Under the pieces are notes generated by a model. The model saw nothing but the letters and a program-made list of their open reading frames with translations. It was not told the origin of the DNA and searched no databases. From Diplosphaera chodatii (lineage: Eukaryota > Chlorophyta > Trebouxiophyceae > Prasiolales > Stichococcaceae), in assembly GCA_032358165.1 (NCBI GenBank), contig JAALGY010000023.1, forward strand, positions 2,356,001 to 2,420,000: DNA of 64,000 nucleotides, read 5' to 3'. Shown piece after piece: positions 12,601 through 24,079 of the stretch. The translations under genes and the position numbers were made by a program. Every line of letters starts with the position of its first letter. Position 1 is the first letter of the stretch.

Positions 12601-13766
12601 GGGCGGGAGGCGGTGGCGGCGGGCGGCGGCCTGGAGGCCCTGGCCCAGCTGGTGGCCTGCTGTTCGGCTGCCGCCCTCCACACTGGTGTGTTGACCGGAG
12701 CACGACCCACCGCCAGGATGCCATCACCCCTGCGCCCCGGCACAACACAATGTGGTCTGTGTTGCATAGATGGCCCGCGGGCGCATCAGACATGCCGCCA
12801 CCCTTTCCAGGTGACCAGCAGGAGCGCGGCCTGGAGCTGCTGACCTCCGGCCTGGGCGTGCTGATCAACCTGGCGTCTGGGTCGGAGGCGCTGCGGGGTC
12901 GGCTGGCGGTGGCGCCCGTCATGCAGCCAGTCGCAGCAGGCAGCAGCAACAGTGCAGAGCGAGATGCTGCGGCAGCCAGCAGCCCGCCAGGTGGCAGCGA
13001 GCCCGGCAGCAGCTGCGCCGGCGGGGTGTCCGGCGGCAGCCCGCCGCCGCCTGCGACGCTCATCCCGCTGCTGTGCCGCCTGATGTCGCACGCCATGCAG
13101 CGCCAGCAGTGCGAGTCGCCCAGGTGCTGCTGCTGCTCTCGCTGGCTTGTTCCACAGGCAGTGCCCTGATTCGTGGCTGATTCGAGAATGACACCAGCAC
13201 TACGACGCTGTCACACCGCAGGCTGGACGCGCCTGCACGTGATGCCATTGTGCCCCTGTACTGACCCGCTCAAACCCTGTTCAGCAGGTCGCAGGCTGCA
13301 CCGTCACCAGCACCAATGCAGCTGCGAAGCCCTGCTGGCGTTGAGCTGACGACAGAGCAGCTGGAGCGAGTTGAGTCGGCTGGTGCCGCTTCGATCCTTG
13401 AGGTGAGTTTCTTCGGCAGTTTGTGTACATGGTGTACTTCTGTGCGCCCAACTGGACCACTGGCACTGGCTTTGGGCTGACCACAGCATACCGACCTCCA
13501 GAACAACTGCCCACACTGTGCAGGCATACTCAGCGATGCTGCTGGGCTTCCTCGTAGCTGAGGATGCTCAGCTGCGGAACGAGGCGGCAGCTGCACTACC
13601 GGGCGGCGGCCTGGCCCCCGTGGCAAATGCGGTGGAGCAGTGCCTCCACTTCTACCTCGCTGTTGGTGCCATGCCAGCTGAGAACGAACAGAGCTTGCGG
13701 CGACTCGTGACATCTCTCCGGCAGCAGCATGGAAGCGATGCTGTGATGGTCGATGGCCAGCCATGA
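9658..13766 (+). CDS. WAPL: WAPL (wings apart-like) cohesin-release factor
   Basis: Nuclear protein that opens the cohesin ring with PDS5. The N-terminus, from ATG 9658, has FSRKARKVPQPDDADFD, followed by a disordered Ala/Gln/Pro-rich stretch (about 9910-10655). The WAPL helical-repeat domain begins AAITLVE, spliced to AQDSGESVRIMDDLMYALDG (about 10640-10860), the family's start signature. Further exons carry LVLEHATFASPKN (about 12119-12160), LSVLMNVTHNNEAGRE (about 12560-12610) and GLGVLINLASGSEALRG (about 12850-12900). A late exon (about 13283-13402) joins in phase to the last exon (13524-13766), AYSAMLLGFLVAEDA through LVTSLRQQ, matching the WAPL C-terminus. The first intron's acceptor near 9903-9923 could not be fixed. 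Order and content of blocks match plant WAPL proteins. MCM10 follows on the same strand. Confidence 0.87.
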
Positions 13767-14328
13767 GGCTTGGGTTGGAAGCCCAACGGTATACAGTAAA
13801 CAAGGGGCCAATGACCAGTCTGTAGTGTTTACAGCCAGACTATGCCATCAGGGCGAAACCATGTGATCAGCACCTCAGCGACAACATGTGATCAGCATGA
13901 CCTCAGCAACAACACATTCGTGGTATTCTCTGGTAGCTGCAGCTACAGCATGGTTTGCATGCTACGCCGGCCTACGAAGTCATCAAGCGCTATGCGCGCT
14001 CAACCTCACCGTAGGACTAGGCCACCAGCATGTCCGCTGCCGCCAGCACGTGCTTTGTTTTCATCCCAACTCGATTCCATACAATGTGTCTCCATAACGT
14101 GAAGCTCGTCTGACATACCTGCCAAGTCAAGGCTGCTGCACAGCAGCTGTGCCTGCCCTGGGGTGTCCAACAAGCAGGGTTTGGGGCTCGGTGCTCAAAT
14201 TTTGAAGTGCAGTACAACCAGTACCGGGTGCTTGGAATACAGCATGAACATAGACGGCACCACCCGACCACCGCCAGGAGAGACTGCAATTAGGCATGTG
14301 CAGATTAAGTTCAGCGCAGACATTGCCA
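13767..14328. other. Spacer between WAPL and MCM10
   Basis: 562 bases. An open frame continues upstream of the MCM10 start (about 14163-14328) with an in-frame ATG at 14245, so part may be coding or 5' UTR. Otherwise no gene seen. The near-repeat ATGTGATCAGCA occurs at about 13860 and 13885. Confidence 0.45.
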
Positions 14329-17300
14329 TGGCTGATGGTGAGGACGACGGGCTAGATCTGCTGCTGGCCTTGGCAGACGATCCTGAGGGATGCCAACATG
14401 CAGATGCATCATCTCCAAGCGCGCCTCGGCATGACGAAACCATGGTTGCAGCAGAAGGAGACACTGTCGAAGATGCCATGGACATCTTTTGCCGCCTGGC
14501 AGAAGAAGCAGAGGATGCCATGGTGCCAGGCAGCCCTGGCGCAGCAGATGTGCCATTTGATGCCGACGACGATGACCCCGCAGCCGATGCACGGCCTGGC
14601 GCACTGGGGTCGCACAAACCGACTCTGCAGTCTGCTTGGCCGTCACGGCCAGGTGCAGAGCCGCGGTCCGCACCGCCTGCCAGCACCTCGACAGCGGCCG
14701 ACGGTCAGTAGAGAGCCAATCGTAATGGTGGTCAGCTGTCTGGTCCAGATGATGTGAGTAGTTCCAGTGTCACGTATTTGTTGACAGTCGTGGCGCGAAC
14801 CAACAGGGCGGAGTGCTTTCCTGGGCATCAAGGCCAGCAAGGACGTAAAAGCGCACACAGCCTGCAGCGCAGGTTGGGTGGAGAAGCGGACTGGCCTGCG
14901 GGTGAGTCAGCTTCATGCTTACGGTACAGGAGCTGCTCTGGTCTGGCGCTCTGCGATGGTATCCACCAGGTGGACTGCCGGTGATCGTGTTTCATATCAA
15001 CCACGCAGGTCAGGAACCCAAAGTACTCTGGTGTGGTGCTGAATGAGCGCCTTAGCGAGGTCGCATACATCAGCCTCAGCCGCATCACGTGCGCTCACAC
15101 AGTCACTGTGAACAGATATCTCCCAAATCCCGTTGTTGTTGCACGAATATCCGCTACGTGTGCAATGCTGATGTCCACTGATCACACTCGTCAGCCAACC
15201 CCCGCATGCTGCACCGCGGCGCAGGCAAGCGGCCGGCAGAGACGCGCCCTGGGGAGTGGTGGGTGTGTTGTCAGAGAAGCTGCCCATCCGGGCGACCTCC
15301 AGCGGCAATCCCTACTCTCTGTGGGTGCTGTCGGACCTCAACGGTGCGCGAGTCCCTATCTGTGCACACATGCACATGCATGCTCAATGCCGTTGATTGA
15401 TAAACACTGGCTTCAAGCATTGCAGCTTTTTCTGCTGACAAGCGTTTCATCACCATGCTGCAGGTGCATCAGTGAAGCTCTTTCTGTTTGGGGAAGCTCA
15501 TGACGAGCATCGTCAGCTGCCCCAGGGCTCTCTGCTTGCGGCGTGGGGCGGCAAGGTGCCACCTATTTAGGGTTTTGCTGGTGTTGAGGATTACCTGACT
15601 TGCACAGCAGCACAGCACCCGCACCTTGTTGCTGGGTGTGCATTTTCGTGACGAGCAACGCCATTGACGACCCTTGACTTGAGATGTCCGACCCAAGGTT
15701 ACATTGTCTTGTCGCAGGTACGGCTGGAGGGTGCACAGCCATCACTCACGCTGACTGGTCCTGAGCAGCTGACGCACATCGGGACCGCAGCAGACTTTGG
15801 GACGTGCCGGAGCACTCGCAAGGTGATGTGCTCCCTTTATCAACTGCCAACCCGTCAAGTGTCATGGGATGCACACTTCAGTGAAATGCTGGCAAGCGTT
15901 GGCGCCGCCTGAGATGGTGAGGCGTCCATGTGGCATGACACCAACGATGGAGGGATGTGCTGCAGGATGGGCTACGGTGCACGGTGGGTGTGAACGTGGC
16001 CAAGTGCCACTTCTGCGACTTCCATGTCTCCAAGGAGTACAAGAAGATGGCGCCGCGGCGGGGCGGCTTCACAGACAGCCTGCTGCCCACCGGCTTCTCC
16101 CGCAGCGGTCCCGCCAGCCAGCAATGTGAGCGAGCACCGCCATGTTGATTGCCGCAGCGCCTTGATGTGAGTCGGATGCACATCCCGCCGTCACAGTCTT
16201 GCCCGCTGGCTGATGATCCGGAGCACAGTCGGCAGGCCCGCTGGCTGATGCTGTGGCTTGGATACAGACATTCCCTCTTGAAGCCCTGGATAGGGGTAGC
16301 CGAGCTCGATGTCGATGACGATGCTTCTTGGTGACGCTCTGTGACAGTGCCTTGATTTCCCCACGCAGATGCAGGCGGCCGCAGGATGGTAAGCACGAAG
16401 CTGACAGCTGCTGCACCAGCACAGCCACGCATCAGGCAGCACTCGGCGGCAGACATGGCCGACCTTGCTGCACGCGATATTGGCCGCCGGGATGGCGTGG
16501 GCAGAAGGTGTGGCATGAGCTGCTTCACATGTCGTCCCATTGAGGTCTCCACCACTGCCGCGCTCGGCAGCCGTTAACACCTGCAACAGATGCTACTTGT
16601 CCCGACTCAGGCGCATTACATAGCCTACAGCACCACAAACATGTCCGCTCACACGCCCAGCCTTTGGTCAGCGTGCCAGCAACATACGGATGTCAACCAT
16701 GCTGCAGGTACATGCTGAGCCAGGCACAGGCTGTGGCGCTGCATGTGGACCAGGGCTCGGGGGGCAGGCTGCCGCCGGTGCGGGCCATGGCCTCCAGCCA
16801 GCCAGCAGCGCCACAGTCCGGCGTCAGCAGACCCGGAGGCGGGGTGCGGCCGGTCCCGAGCAGCAGCGCACAAAGCGGCGGCAGGGCTGCTGGGCAGCGT
16901 GCCGCCAGGGGGACAGCGGGCTGCACTGTGGCCACTGCAGCAGCAGCTGCCAGCAGCACCAAGCGCAAGTCGCCAGACGGGGCAGCCGGGGCCCCTGGCA
17001 GCGGCAGCCGCAGGGTTTCGGTCCCCGCTGCTGGGCCCGCAGTGCCCGTCGGCAGCAGCCTTGGGACGTCAGCGTCAGGGCTGCGACCAGAGGGCCCCAG
17101 CGGCACGGAGCTGATGGAACTGGAGGCCGAGGGCACCCTGGAGGACGACGAGGCTGCGTGGCAGCGCCCGCAGCAGCGGTCGAGGAGCTCCGCATCAGAA
17201 GCGCAGCGGAAGCAGAGGCAGCACCAACAACAGCAGCAGCACCCGTTGTCCAGTGCAGAGCGACTGCCGCCACAGCCTGCACGCGCACTGCAGCAGCAGC

Positions 17301-19162
17301 CCACAAACCAGCAGAGGCGACCGCCCACAGAGTCTTACCAGCGAGCCGTGGCGGCCATGCGACGAGCAGGTGATGCGGAACTCGATGCATGTGCAGTTCA
17401 GATTCAATGCATCTGCAGCCACACCTTGAGATGCTGGGGCTGCAGTAGCGCCAACCTGCCAACCTGTGCCTGCATCGTGCATGCAACCCGCACCATGGCG
17501 TGCAGGGGATGTAGCTGCAGTGAAGGCCGGCAAACGACATTGCACCAGGCCGCCTGCAGATCCCAACCTCCCGCAGCTGCTGAAGGTGGGTGGCATCCAG
17601 AATGTGTCAGGCTGTAGCATGTGTACAAGGTATTGTGCAGCCGGCCTGAGGTAGTGCATAGGCAGTGTTCATGCATGTCAGCATTCGACCGGGGTGTTGA
17701 AGCCCAATCGATGTGTCGGTCATGCAGCGCACCGGCCCTGATAACAAGCGCTACGACATGCTCCTGGGGCCAGGCCAGGGCATTGTGAGCGCGTCAAAAG
17801 GTTGGCACCCAAACTGATTGTGGGATGTCAGAGCTGCCTCGTTTCTCATCGCAAACCGCCTGGCTTGTGACACTGCCCAGCTTGGTCATCGATGCGCATG
17901 GTCGCCTGCCATTCGCAAAACACACAGCTCTGCACGTCCCGCAGCACGGGCGCCACTGGCGGCGAGGCTCGATGCAGCAGAGGCCGGCCGCTCGGTGGCC
18001 GCTATGGCAGGGGAGCGTGCCCGGCAGCAGAAGCGGGTGGCGGCGGCGGCGCCGGCGTCCTTCGCAGCCGCCTTTGCCGGCGTTGGTGCCAGTGAGGCGC
18101 AGCAGTCGCGGTGCGCCGCACCAGCCGCCTGACCCCTGCGCCCCGCCGCAAACTGCACCCGCGCTGTCCCCACCTGGTGTCACAGACCTCCCGCTGGCTG
18201 CTGACGACCGTGTCTTGCTGAGTGCGGGCATCTCTCTGGCAGGTACCAGCACCTGGCGGATGCCGAAGAGGACGAGGAGCTGCTCAGGGTCATGGACGGC
18301 CTGGATCGGAAGGACGCCGCCGCCTCCCGCATGGACGACATCAAGGTACCATCACTCCAGATGCCCTTGCAGCGGCTGACAGTTTGTGCATCAGTGAGCA
18401 CGTGCACATGCTGTAACGAATGTCAGCCTGATACATTGCATAGTAAAGATGTCCTTATTGACACTTACCAGGCTTTTGTCGGGTCAAGATGGGGCGCAAT
18501 GCACACAGAACATTCGTTGAGATGTTATCTGTCGATGTTTTCAGTGTTTGGCATGCTGATCATGTGATGCAGGTCCAGAAAGTCAAGGCCTGGCACTGCA
18601 CCAGTTGCAAGTACACTGCAGAGTTTGCTGCCAAGGTGTGGTTGTTGAGAACTATGTTCCAAGACCTGCGAGCACCTGTGCACAGACTGTCAAACCTGCT
18701 GATCTCTTGTCATGCCTGTAAAGAAGCCATTTCTCTTGCTGTCCAGACATGTCGTGATGCTGGACATGTGCTGGAGCGGCTGACAACGAACAAGCGCTGG
18801 TGGCGCTGCAACGGCTGCAGCCATCACTTTGCCACGGTCGCCGTCCGCTACCCCGCCAGCCGCTGCCCAAAGTGAGTGAGATTGATCTCCTGTGGACCTC
18901 CCCTGGAATCACAGCTGTGGCCTCGCAATCCAGGCTGTATGCATTACTGCTGTGAAGACCAGTTTGTGCCACTCAGTGTGCTGACAAGCAAGACGCTCAC
19001 CAACCTGTCCACACATGGTGCGGCAGGTGTGACAGTGCAGAACCCGGTTTCAAGGCCGCAAGCATGCTGCGAGGCTCAAAGGGGCTACAAGAGCTCCCAT
19101 TTGCCACTCGCGAGGGTTTGAAGGCACGCGGCACTGAGCACGGTTTCTGCCTCAAGTGCTGA
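14329..19162 (+). CDS. MCM10: MCM10 replication initiation factor
   Basis: DNA-binding scaffold that activates the CMG helicase and recruits polymerase alpha. ATG 14329 opens an acidic N-terminus (MADGEDDGLDLLLALADDP); an in-frame ATG at 14245 is an alternative. The OB-fold is spread over several exons: VEKRTGLRV joined to RNPKYSGVVLNERLSEVAY (to 15083), WGVVGVLSEKLPIRATSSG (about 15245-15345), SVKLFLFGEAHDEHRQLPQG (15470-15530) and the CCCH zinc-finger region FGTCRSTRK, LRCTVGVNVAKCHFCDFHVS with KEYKKM (15800-16060). A long Ala/Gln-rich linker follows (16690-17370). The C-terminal zinc ribbon has WHCTSCKYTAEFAAK joined to TCRDAGHVLERLTTNKRWW and RCNGCSHHFATVAVR (18590-18870), and the last exon ends EHGFCLKC. 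Phase was checked across the exon 3/4 and 4/5 joins. Confidence 0.92.
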
Positions 19163-20064
19163 GGTGTGACGGAGTATCAGCCTGTTGCCGTCAGACGGCA
19201 TACCTGCGACTGTATACAAAGTCCGCTTGATTTGGTGAGGCAGTATGCAATGAATCTTAGCATGCATCCGTGCCTTGAGCAAGGCCCTGATGAACAATCC
19301 TGGTCTCTGTGGCCCTTAACCCCTATTCAGCTGCCATGCGCAATGTGTAGTGGGTAGCAGCATGAACATCAATTGGGCCGTGGGGGAGCTGTCACTGCGG
19401 ACCAACAACAGTGGCCATACCGTGGACTAATTCGCTCCAGTTTTTTCGCAGCCAACAGCAGCACTTGCATTCGGCCTGACAGTGAAAGAATGGTCTGTAT
19501 GTCTCCTGTCTGGTGCAAAAGAAATCCGTAAGTTCCAACCATGTGCACGCAACCCCTGTCTAATCTCCCATAGACATGCAGAAACCAATACAGTAATACG
19601 TGGACACCCCGCCCAGCCTCAACTCCCTGTTGGGCATTGCTGACTTTGCCTCTTCTATGCCTGTGGTGTTCAGGCAGGCAGTGCCCAGGCGCAGGTGATC
19701 TGCTGGTGACGGCGCCTCTGTAGGGCTTGGTGCATTGCCAAGCAGGCGCCGCCATCATGCAGTCTTGACTGCTGGGCATATGGAGTATATATGTATGTAA
19801 CGTACAGCTGCGGCTGCGGCACAGTCAGCTGCCGACCCCGCCTCTGTAGCACCTGGGTTTCCCAGGCAGGCGGCATCGACAGCACAGGTGCCCCATCCCC
19901 ATTCCCTGTTATCCCCGTAATCAAGCTGGTGCGACACCGCCTCTGATAAGGCCTCAGCACTTGAGGCAGGCGGTTGCGCCGCTGTTGCTGTCAACCCCAA
20001 CATAGCTTCAGGGCGCCTGGCACAGCAGATCGGGCGCTGCCAAAGCAGGAGGCCTTTGGTGCGC
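19163..20064. other. Convergent spacer between MCM10 and SHMT
   Basis: 902 bases between two converging genes, holding both 3' UTRs. It carries the four-hairpin array described separately and a plus-strand TGTAA (19796-19800) that could serve MCM10. I see no TTACA (minus-strand TGTAA) here for SHMT and no protein-coding signal. Confidence 0.5.
19646..19974. repeat. Array of four bulged hairpins with covarying stems
   Basis: Four elements share one shape: an outer stem closing with GCCT/AGGC, a 7-8 nt bulge on the 5' side beginning CT, an inner stem, and at most one unpaired base on the 3' side. Copy 1, 19646-19681: outer TTGCCT/AGGCAG, bulge CTTCTAT, inner GCCTG/CAGGC. Copy 2, 19711-19750: outer GGCGCCT/AGGCGCC, bulge CTGTAGG, inner GCTTGG/CCAAGC. 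Copy 3, 19838-19873: outer CCGCCT/AGGCGG, bulge CTGTAGCA, inner CCTGGG/CCCAGG. Copy 4, 19936-19974: outer ACCGCCT/AGGCGGT, bulge CTGATAAG, inner GCCTCA/TGAGGC. Inner stems differ in sequence but stay paired. The array is 91-419 nt past the SHMT stop and 484-812 nt past the MCM10 stop. Strand of action unknown; no known RNA family recognised. Confidence 0.65.
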
Positions 20065-23000
20065 TCAGTGCGGCATGCCATTGGCGTGGCCGTTGGCGTG
20101 GCCGTTGGCCATGGACTTCGACTGCTTGATGGACGACACATCGAAGCCGGGCATCGCGAAGCTGCTGGCAAAGCCCTCAACACGCGACCGCAGGTCAGCC
20201 AGCTCGGCATTGTTCTCCAGGCCCCTGCAGAAGACACCAGCTTGTTGAGCAGATGCACGAGGACTGGCAAGGTGCTGCTGTTTCGAGTGGGCTGCAAGGC
20301 CATTGCACCCTTGGGAAGAGATGCAGCCGATGACACACCAACAGTCTAACGAAACTATTTGCGCACTTGTTGAAGTCCTTCAGCAGCTTGCCGCTCGATG
20401 ACTGGACCGACTTGGCAAGCTCCAGTGCCTCGTGCAGGAACTCTGCAATCTGCTCAAAGTCCTTTTCCACCTGCGCGGCATGGAGGTGTGTGTCAGCACG
20501 ACACTGCATCAGGCACCAGGGGTTCGGCATACCGGGAACAGGTAATAGGGTCTCATGGAATCCTTGCTGCAGGCAGGCACCGGAGCAGGCATCTGTCACC
20601 AGACAGCATGGGTCCATGCAGGTGCGTCAGTCAGCAGAGTCCAGGCTCCATCTCAGGTTTGACAGTACAACAGCACGCGGCAAAACCTACCAGGCCGCGG
20701 GATGACATGGCGGGGGCACCAATGCGCACGCCGCCGGGCGTCATGGCCGACACGTCGCCCACCACAGCATTTTTGTTCAGCGTGATGTGGGCCAGGTCAC
20801 ACACGCTCTCCATCTTGCTGCCCGTCACGCCCTGTAGCATAAGTGCCACAACTGAAATGAAAACAGCACAATTTCACCATGTCAAATGCCTGACGCATGT
20901 GACGGCAGTCCCCAGTCTGGCAAAGCACTGCATCCAGGGACAGCAACCAAACACGACAACGATGTGATGCAGTGGGTAGCTGCAGCAATCAAGTTGCTTG
21001 CGGGTGCTGCTGATGATCCTGGCAGGCCAGAAGAGACGCACCTCCCCGCGCAGGTCCCACAGCACCAGGTGGTTGACGGTGCCATCCGTGACCAGCTTGT
21101 AGCCCTTCTTCATCAGCCGCTCGCCCAGCGCGGCCGCATTGGCGCGCACCTGCCACAAGACACCGCCTTGCAGTCAGTGGCACAAATGGGGCCGGTTTCA
21201 CTGCAAGCACTGCAAGGCACCAGCAGTTGCAGACGCAGGGGCCGCAGCCAGCAGCCGCTCTGGCCATCTGCCTCGATCGCACCTGGATCTGGTACTGCTT
21301 GAACTCCGGCGTCTGTGCATGCTTCAGCGCCACAGCCAGCGCTGCGATCTGGTGGTTGTGGGGGCCACCCTGCAGTGCCAGCAGCAGGGTAAGTAGGTGC
21401 CAGCACGTGCCAGCAAGGCTTGCGAGTTGCGGCTGTTGTGGCTGCTTGCAAGCAGCTGATGCACACATGCAATGCAGAACAGAGCTCGTATGCAGCTACA
21501 CTTGACGCAATGGAAGACACCTATACCACAGCTGCACCTGCAGTGAGGGGAAGACTGCGAAGTTGATCTTGTCCTCGTAGTCAAACTCGACACCCTCCTT
21601 CTCGCCCCGACGCAGGTATCCCTTTGGCTTCGGGCCCTGTGTTTTGCAATAAATGATATTATCACTCTACCACCGTGACATCCTGTCAAGCTGCACAGGT
21701 TAGGAGCCCAGTATATGCAACTTACAACCCAGAAAGAAAGTCGTTGATAGTTATTTGAGTGTCTATCATGCGCGGCCGGCAGTGAAGGGGGCAAGGGTGA
21801 GGCAGGGCGAAGACAAGGCACAGCAGTGGATGCCTCACCCGGCGGAAGAAGATCATGCCGGCACGAGGGCCGCGGAGCGACTTGTGGGTGGTGGTGGACA
21901 CCACATCACAGTACTCGAATGGCTGCTCTGCCTCCTGCGCCGCCACCAGGCCGCTGCAGGGCACCCAAAGATGAAAGGATCATGGCAGGTCTTAGCCAGA
22001 CTACGGTTTGCTAGGCGGCACGAACGACAAATGTGCAGCATTAAGCAAGGGTGCACAGGCATTACGCCGACCATAATGAAGGGCAATGTGTGCGTGGTCA
22101 CCCTGTGGGAAACTTTCCTCACCTGATGTGCGCCATGTCCATGAGCAGGTAGGCGCCGACCTTGTCGGCGATGGAGCGAAGGCGGGCGTAGTCCCACTCG
22201 CGCGGGTACGCCGAGCCGCCGCAGATGATCATCTGCGGCCTGAAGTCCAGCGCCTTCTCCTCCAGCTTATCGTAGTCGATCAGCCCCGTCTGCGGCAGTC
22301 ACACACCGCTGCTCTGTCGGTGAACACACAAGGAGAAGCTGTAGGGTTTCAGCCCTGTAGCGGGGTTGCAGCTCAGGCTTAAACAGACGGGATGGGCCTG
22401 CCAGGCTCTGCATCAGCGAACCTCCGGGTTGAGCTTGTACGGCAGGGACTGGAAGAAGATGGAGGTGGCGGAGATCTTCTTGCCGCCGGCGGTGTAGTAG
22501 CCGTGGGTCAGGTGGCCGCCGCTCGGCAGATCCAGCCCCATGATGCGGTCGTTGGGCTGCAGCAGCGCCGTGTACACCGCGAAGTTGGCTGGGCTGCAGC
22601 ACAGCAGCAGCAGGGTATAAGTGTGTGCATACAGTGTGTCCACAGACGCTTTCAGCTACAATTGGCCGAAGTCTCCCTGGTAGCTCAATCAGTACAGCAG
22701 AGCACAGACTGCTGTGCAGCATCGTGTACAGCTGCGCGACCAAGCTGGCGGCGTCCCACCTGCCGGAGTAGGGCTGCACGTTCACGCCCCAAGCGGAGGG
22801 GTCGAGCCGGTACGCCTGCAGCGCGCGCGCCTTGCACAGGTTCTCCATGCGGTCGATGTTCTCGTTGCCGCCGTAGTACCGCGCCCCGGGCTGCCCCTCG
22901 CTGTACTTGTTGGTCATGCAGCTGCCCAGCGCCTGCATCACCGGCGCCGACGTGAAGTTCTCCGAGGCGATGAGCTCGATGCCCTTCCTGCACAGCAGCA

Positions 23001-23718
23001 CGGGTGATGTTGTCGGCAACTGCATTCATACACTAGCACTTCTCGTCTGTAAGCTGTCCTGCCTGCCTACGCGCTCGTTAGCGTGGTGAACGCACAACTT
23101 GAGCTCTCGAACAGAGTAGCAACAAGGAGGCACAATGGTGAGAGGCTGCTATAGCATTGGTCTGGCAGCCGCCGCGCTGCGGCCGTGTGCAACTCTCAGA
23201 ATGCTCAGCTGCGCTACATGACATGAGCGGTTGTCCTTGTTCACAGTACAGGGACAGAGCTGAACCCAAGACCAACGAAGCTCACACCCCAAGCTCTCAC
23301 GCGCATACAACGTGGCCAACTACTATTGCAGTCGGTTGTGACGTTGTGCAACAGGGGTCGCCAAGCAACGCCGGGCCTGGCCTTTGCATGCACTAGTGTA
23401 TTGGATACGCATCCCAGCAGCAATTCAAACACAGCGGCGCGGCACTCACCACTGGCGCGCCTTCTCGTCCTCGATGATCGACGCCACCTCGGGGTCAACA
23501 TGCTCCAGGGATGCCAGCGCCTCCGGAAACACGCTGTCCATGGCCTTGGACGATGTCATGGTGTCCAAGTGCTCGGCAACGGCGGCCGCACGGACAGGCT
23601 GCTGCGAGAATCGTCGGCTACTGTGCTGCGAAGAAGTCAACGCCGGCTGCGGAGCGGCCTGCTGCAGCTGCAGGGCTCGCGCAGAAGAGCGAAAGTTGCA
23701 AGTGCGTCCCACCAACAT
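20065..23718 (-). CDS. SHMT: Serine hydroxymethyltransferase, organelle-targeted
   Basis: PLP enzyme interconverting serine and glycine with tetrahydrofolate; in plants the mitochondrial form works with the glycine decarboxylase complex in photorespiration. Eleven exons join in phase (23718-23450, 22987-22760, 22593-22422, 22289-22123, 21953-21839, 21636-21538, 21369-21283, 21149-21042, 20831-20691, 20470-20367, 20224-20065), 1650 nt, 549 residues. The N-terminus from ATG 23718 is basic and Ser-rich ([17 protein letters not shown]), typical of an organelle presequence, probably mitochondrial. Family blocks follow: [60 protein letters not shown], the PLP-lysine motif [35 protein letters not shown], and [14 protein letters not shown]. 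The extreme C-terminus carries an unusual [10 protein letters not shown] tail. Confidence 0.96.
20075..20111 (-). repeat. Short in-frame repeat in the SHMT C-terminus
   Basis: A 12-base unit containing TTGGCGTGGCCG is repeated back to back (plus strand), encoding the Gly-His-Ala-Asn repeats of the SHMT tail ([10 protein letters not shown]). Length stays a multiple of three, so the frame is kept. Confidence 0.7.
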
Positions 23719-24079
23719 CAGCAAACCGCGTGCAAAGCGCGTTTCTGGACGGTGACATCATTAGCGTTGGCGTGGGCATATTGATGGTTGCCAAGATTCA
23801 TTACAGATACTCCGTACATGGCTGCACTGCTCGTAGTTTGCCAGCAGTCATGTCACACATCTCCAGTGAGAGCAAGTGTAGTTGCTTCTTGCTTGGTGTT
23901 GCATGCTTCAGACGATAGCTTTGCATGTGTAATACGTCTGATGGCATTGTAAGGCACAGCACGCCAGCTCTGGGAAAGGCGAACCTCTTTGCAGAGCCTC
24001 TGGTTCACACCCCCACGAAGGTGCAGCTGCACTGCACGGTGGCGTCGCTGCTGGGCGCACGTTGATGTGAACCGGTGAC
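23719..24079. other. Divergent promoter spacer, SHMT / PRP28
   Basis: 361 bases between the divergent ATGs of SHMT (23718, minus) and PRP28 (24080, plus). No ORF of note. Both promoters and 5' UTRs must fit here, so this may be a compact bidirectional promoter. Confidence 0.5.

Noticed and set aside
19904..19915. Twelve bases (CCCTGTTATCCC) identical to the core of the I-SceI homing-endonuclease site
   Set aside because: The outer bases of the 18-base site do not match, no homing endonuclease or group I intron is near, and a 12-base chance match is not decisive.
22392..22955. 187-codon plus-strand open frame over SHMT
   Set aside because: Antisense shadow of three well-supported SHMT exons.
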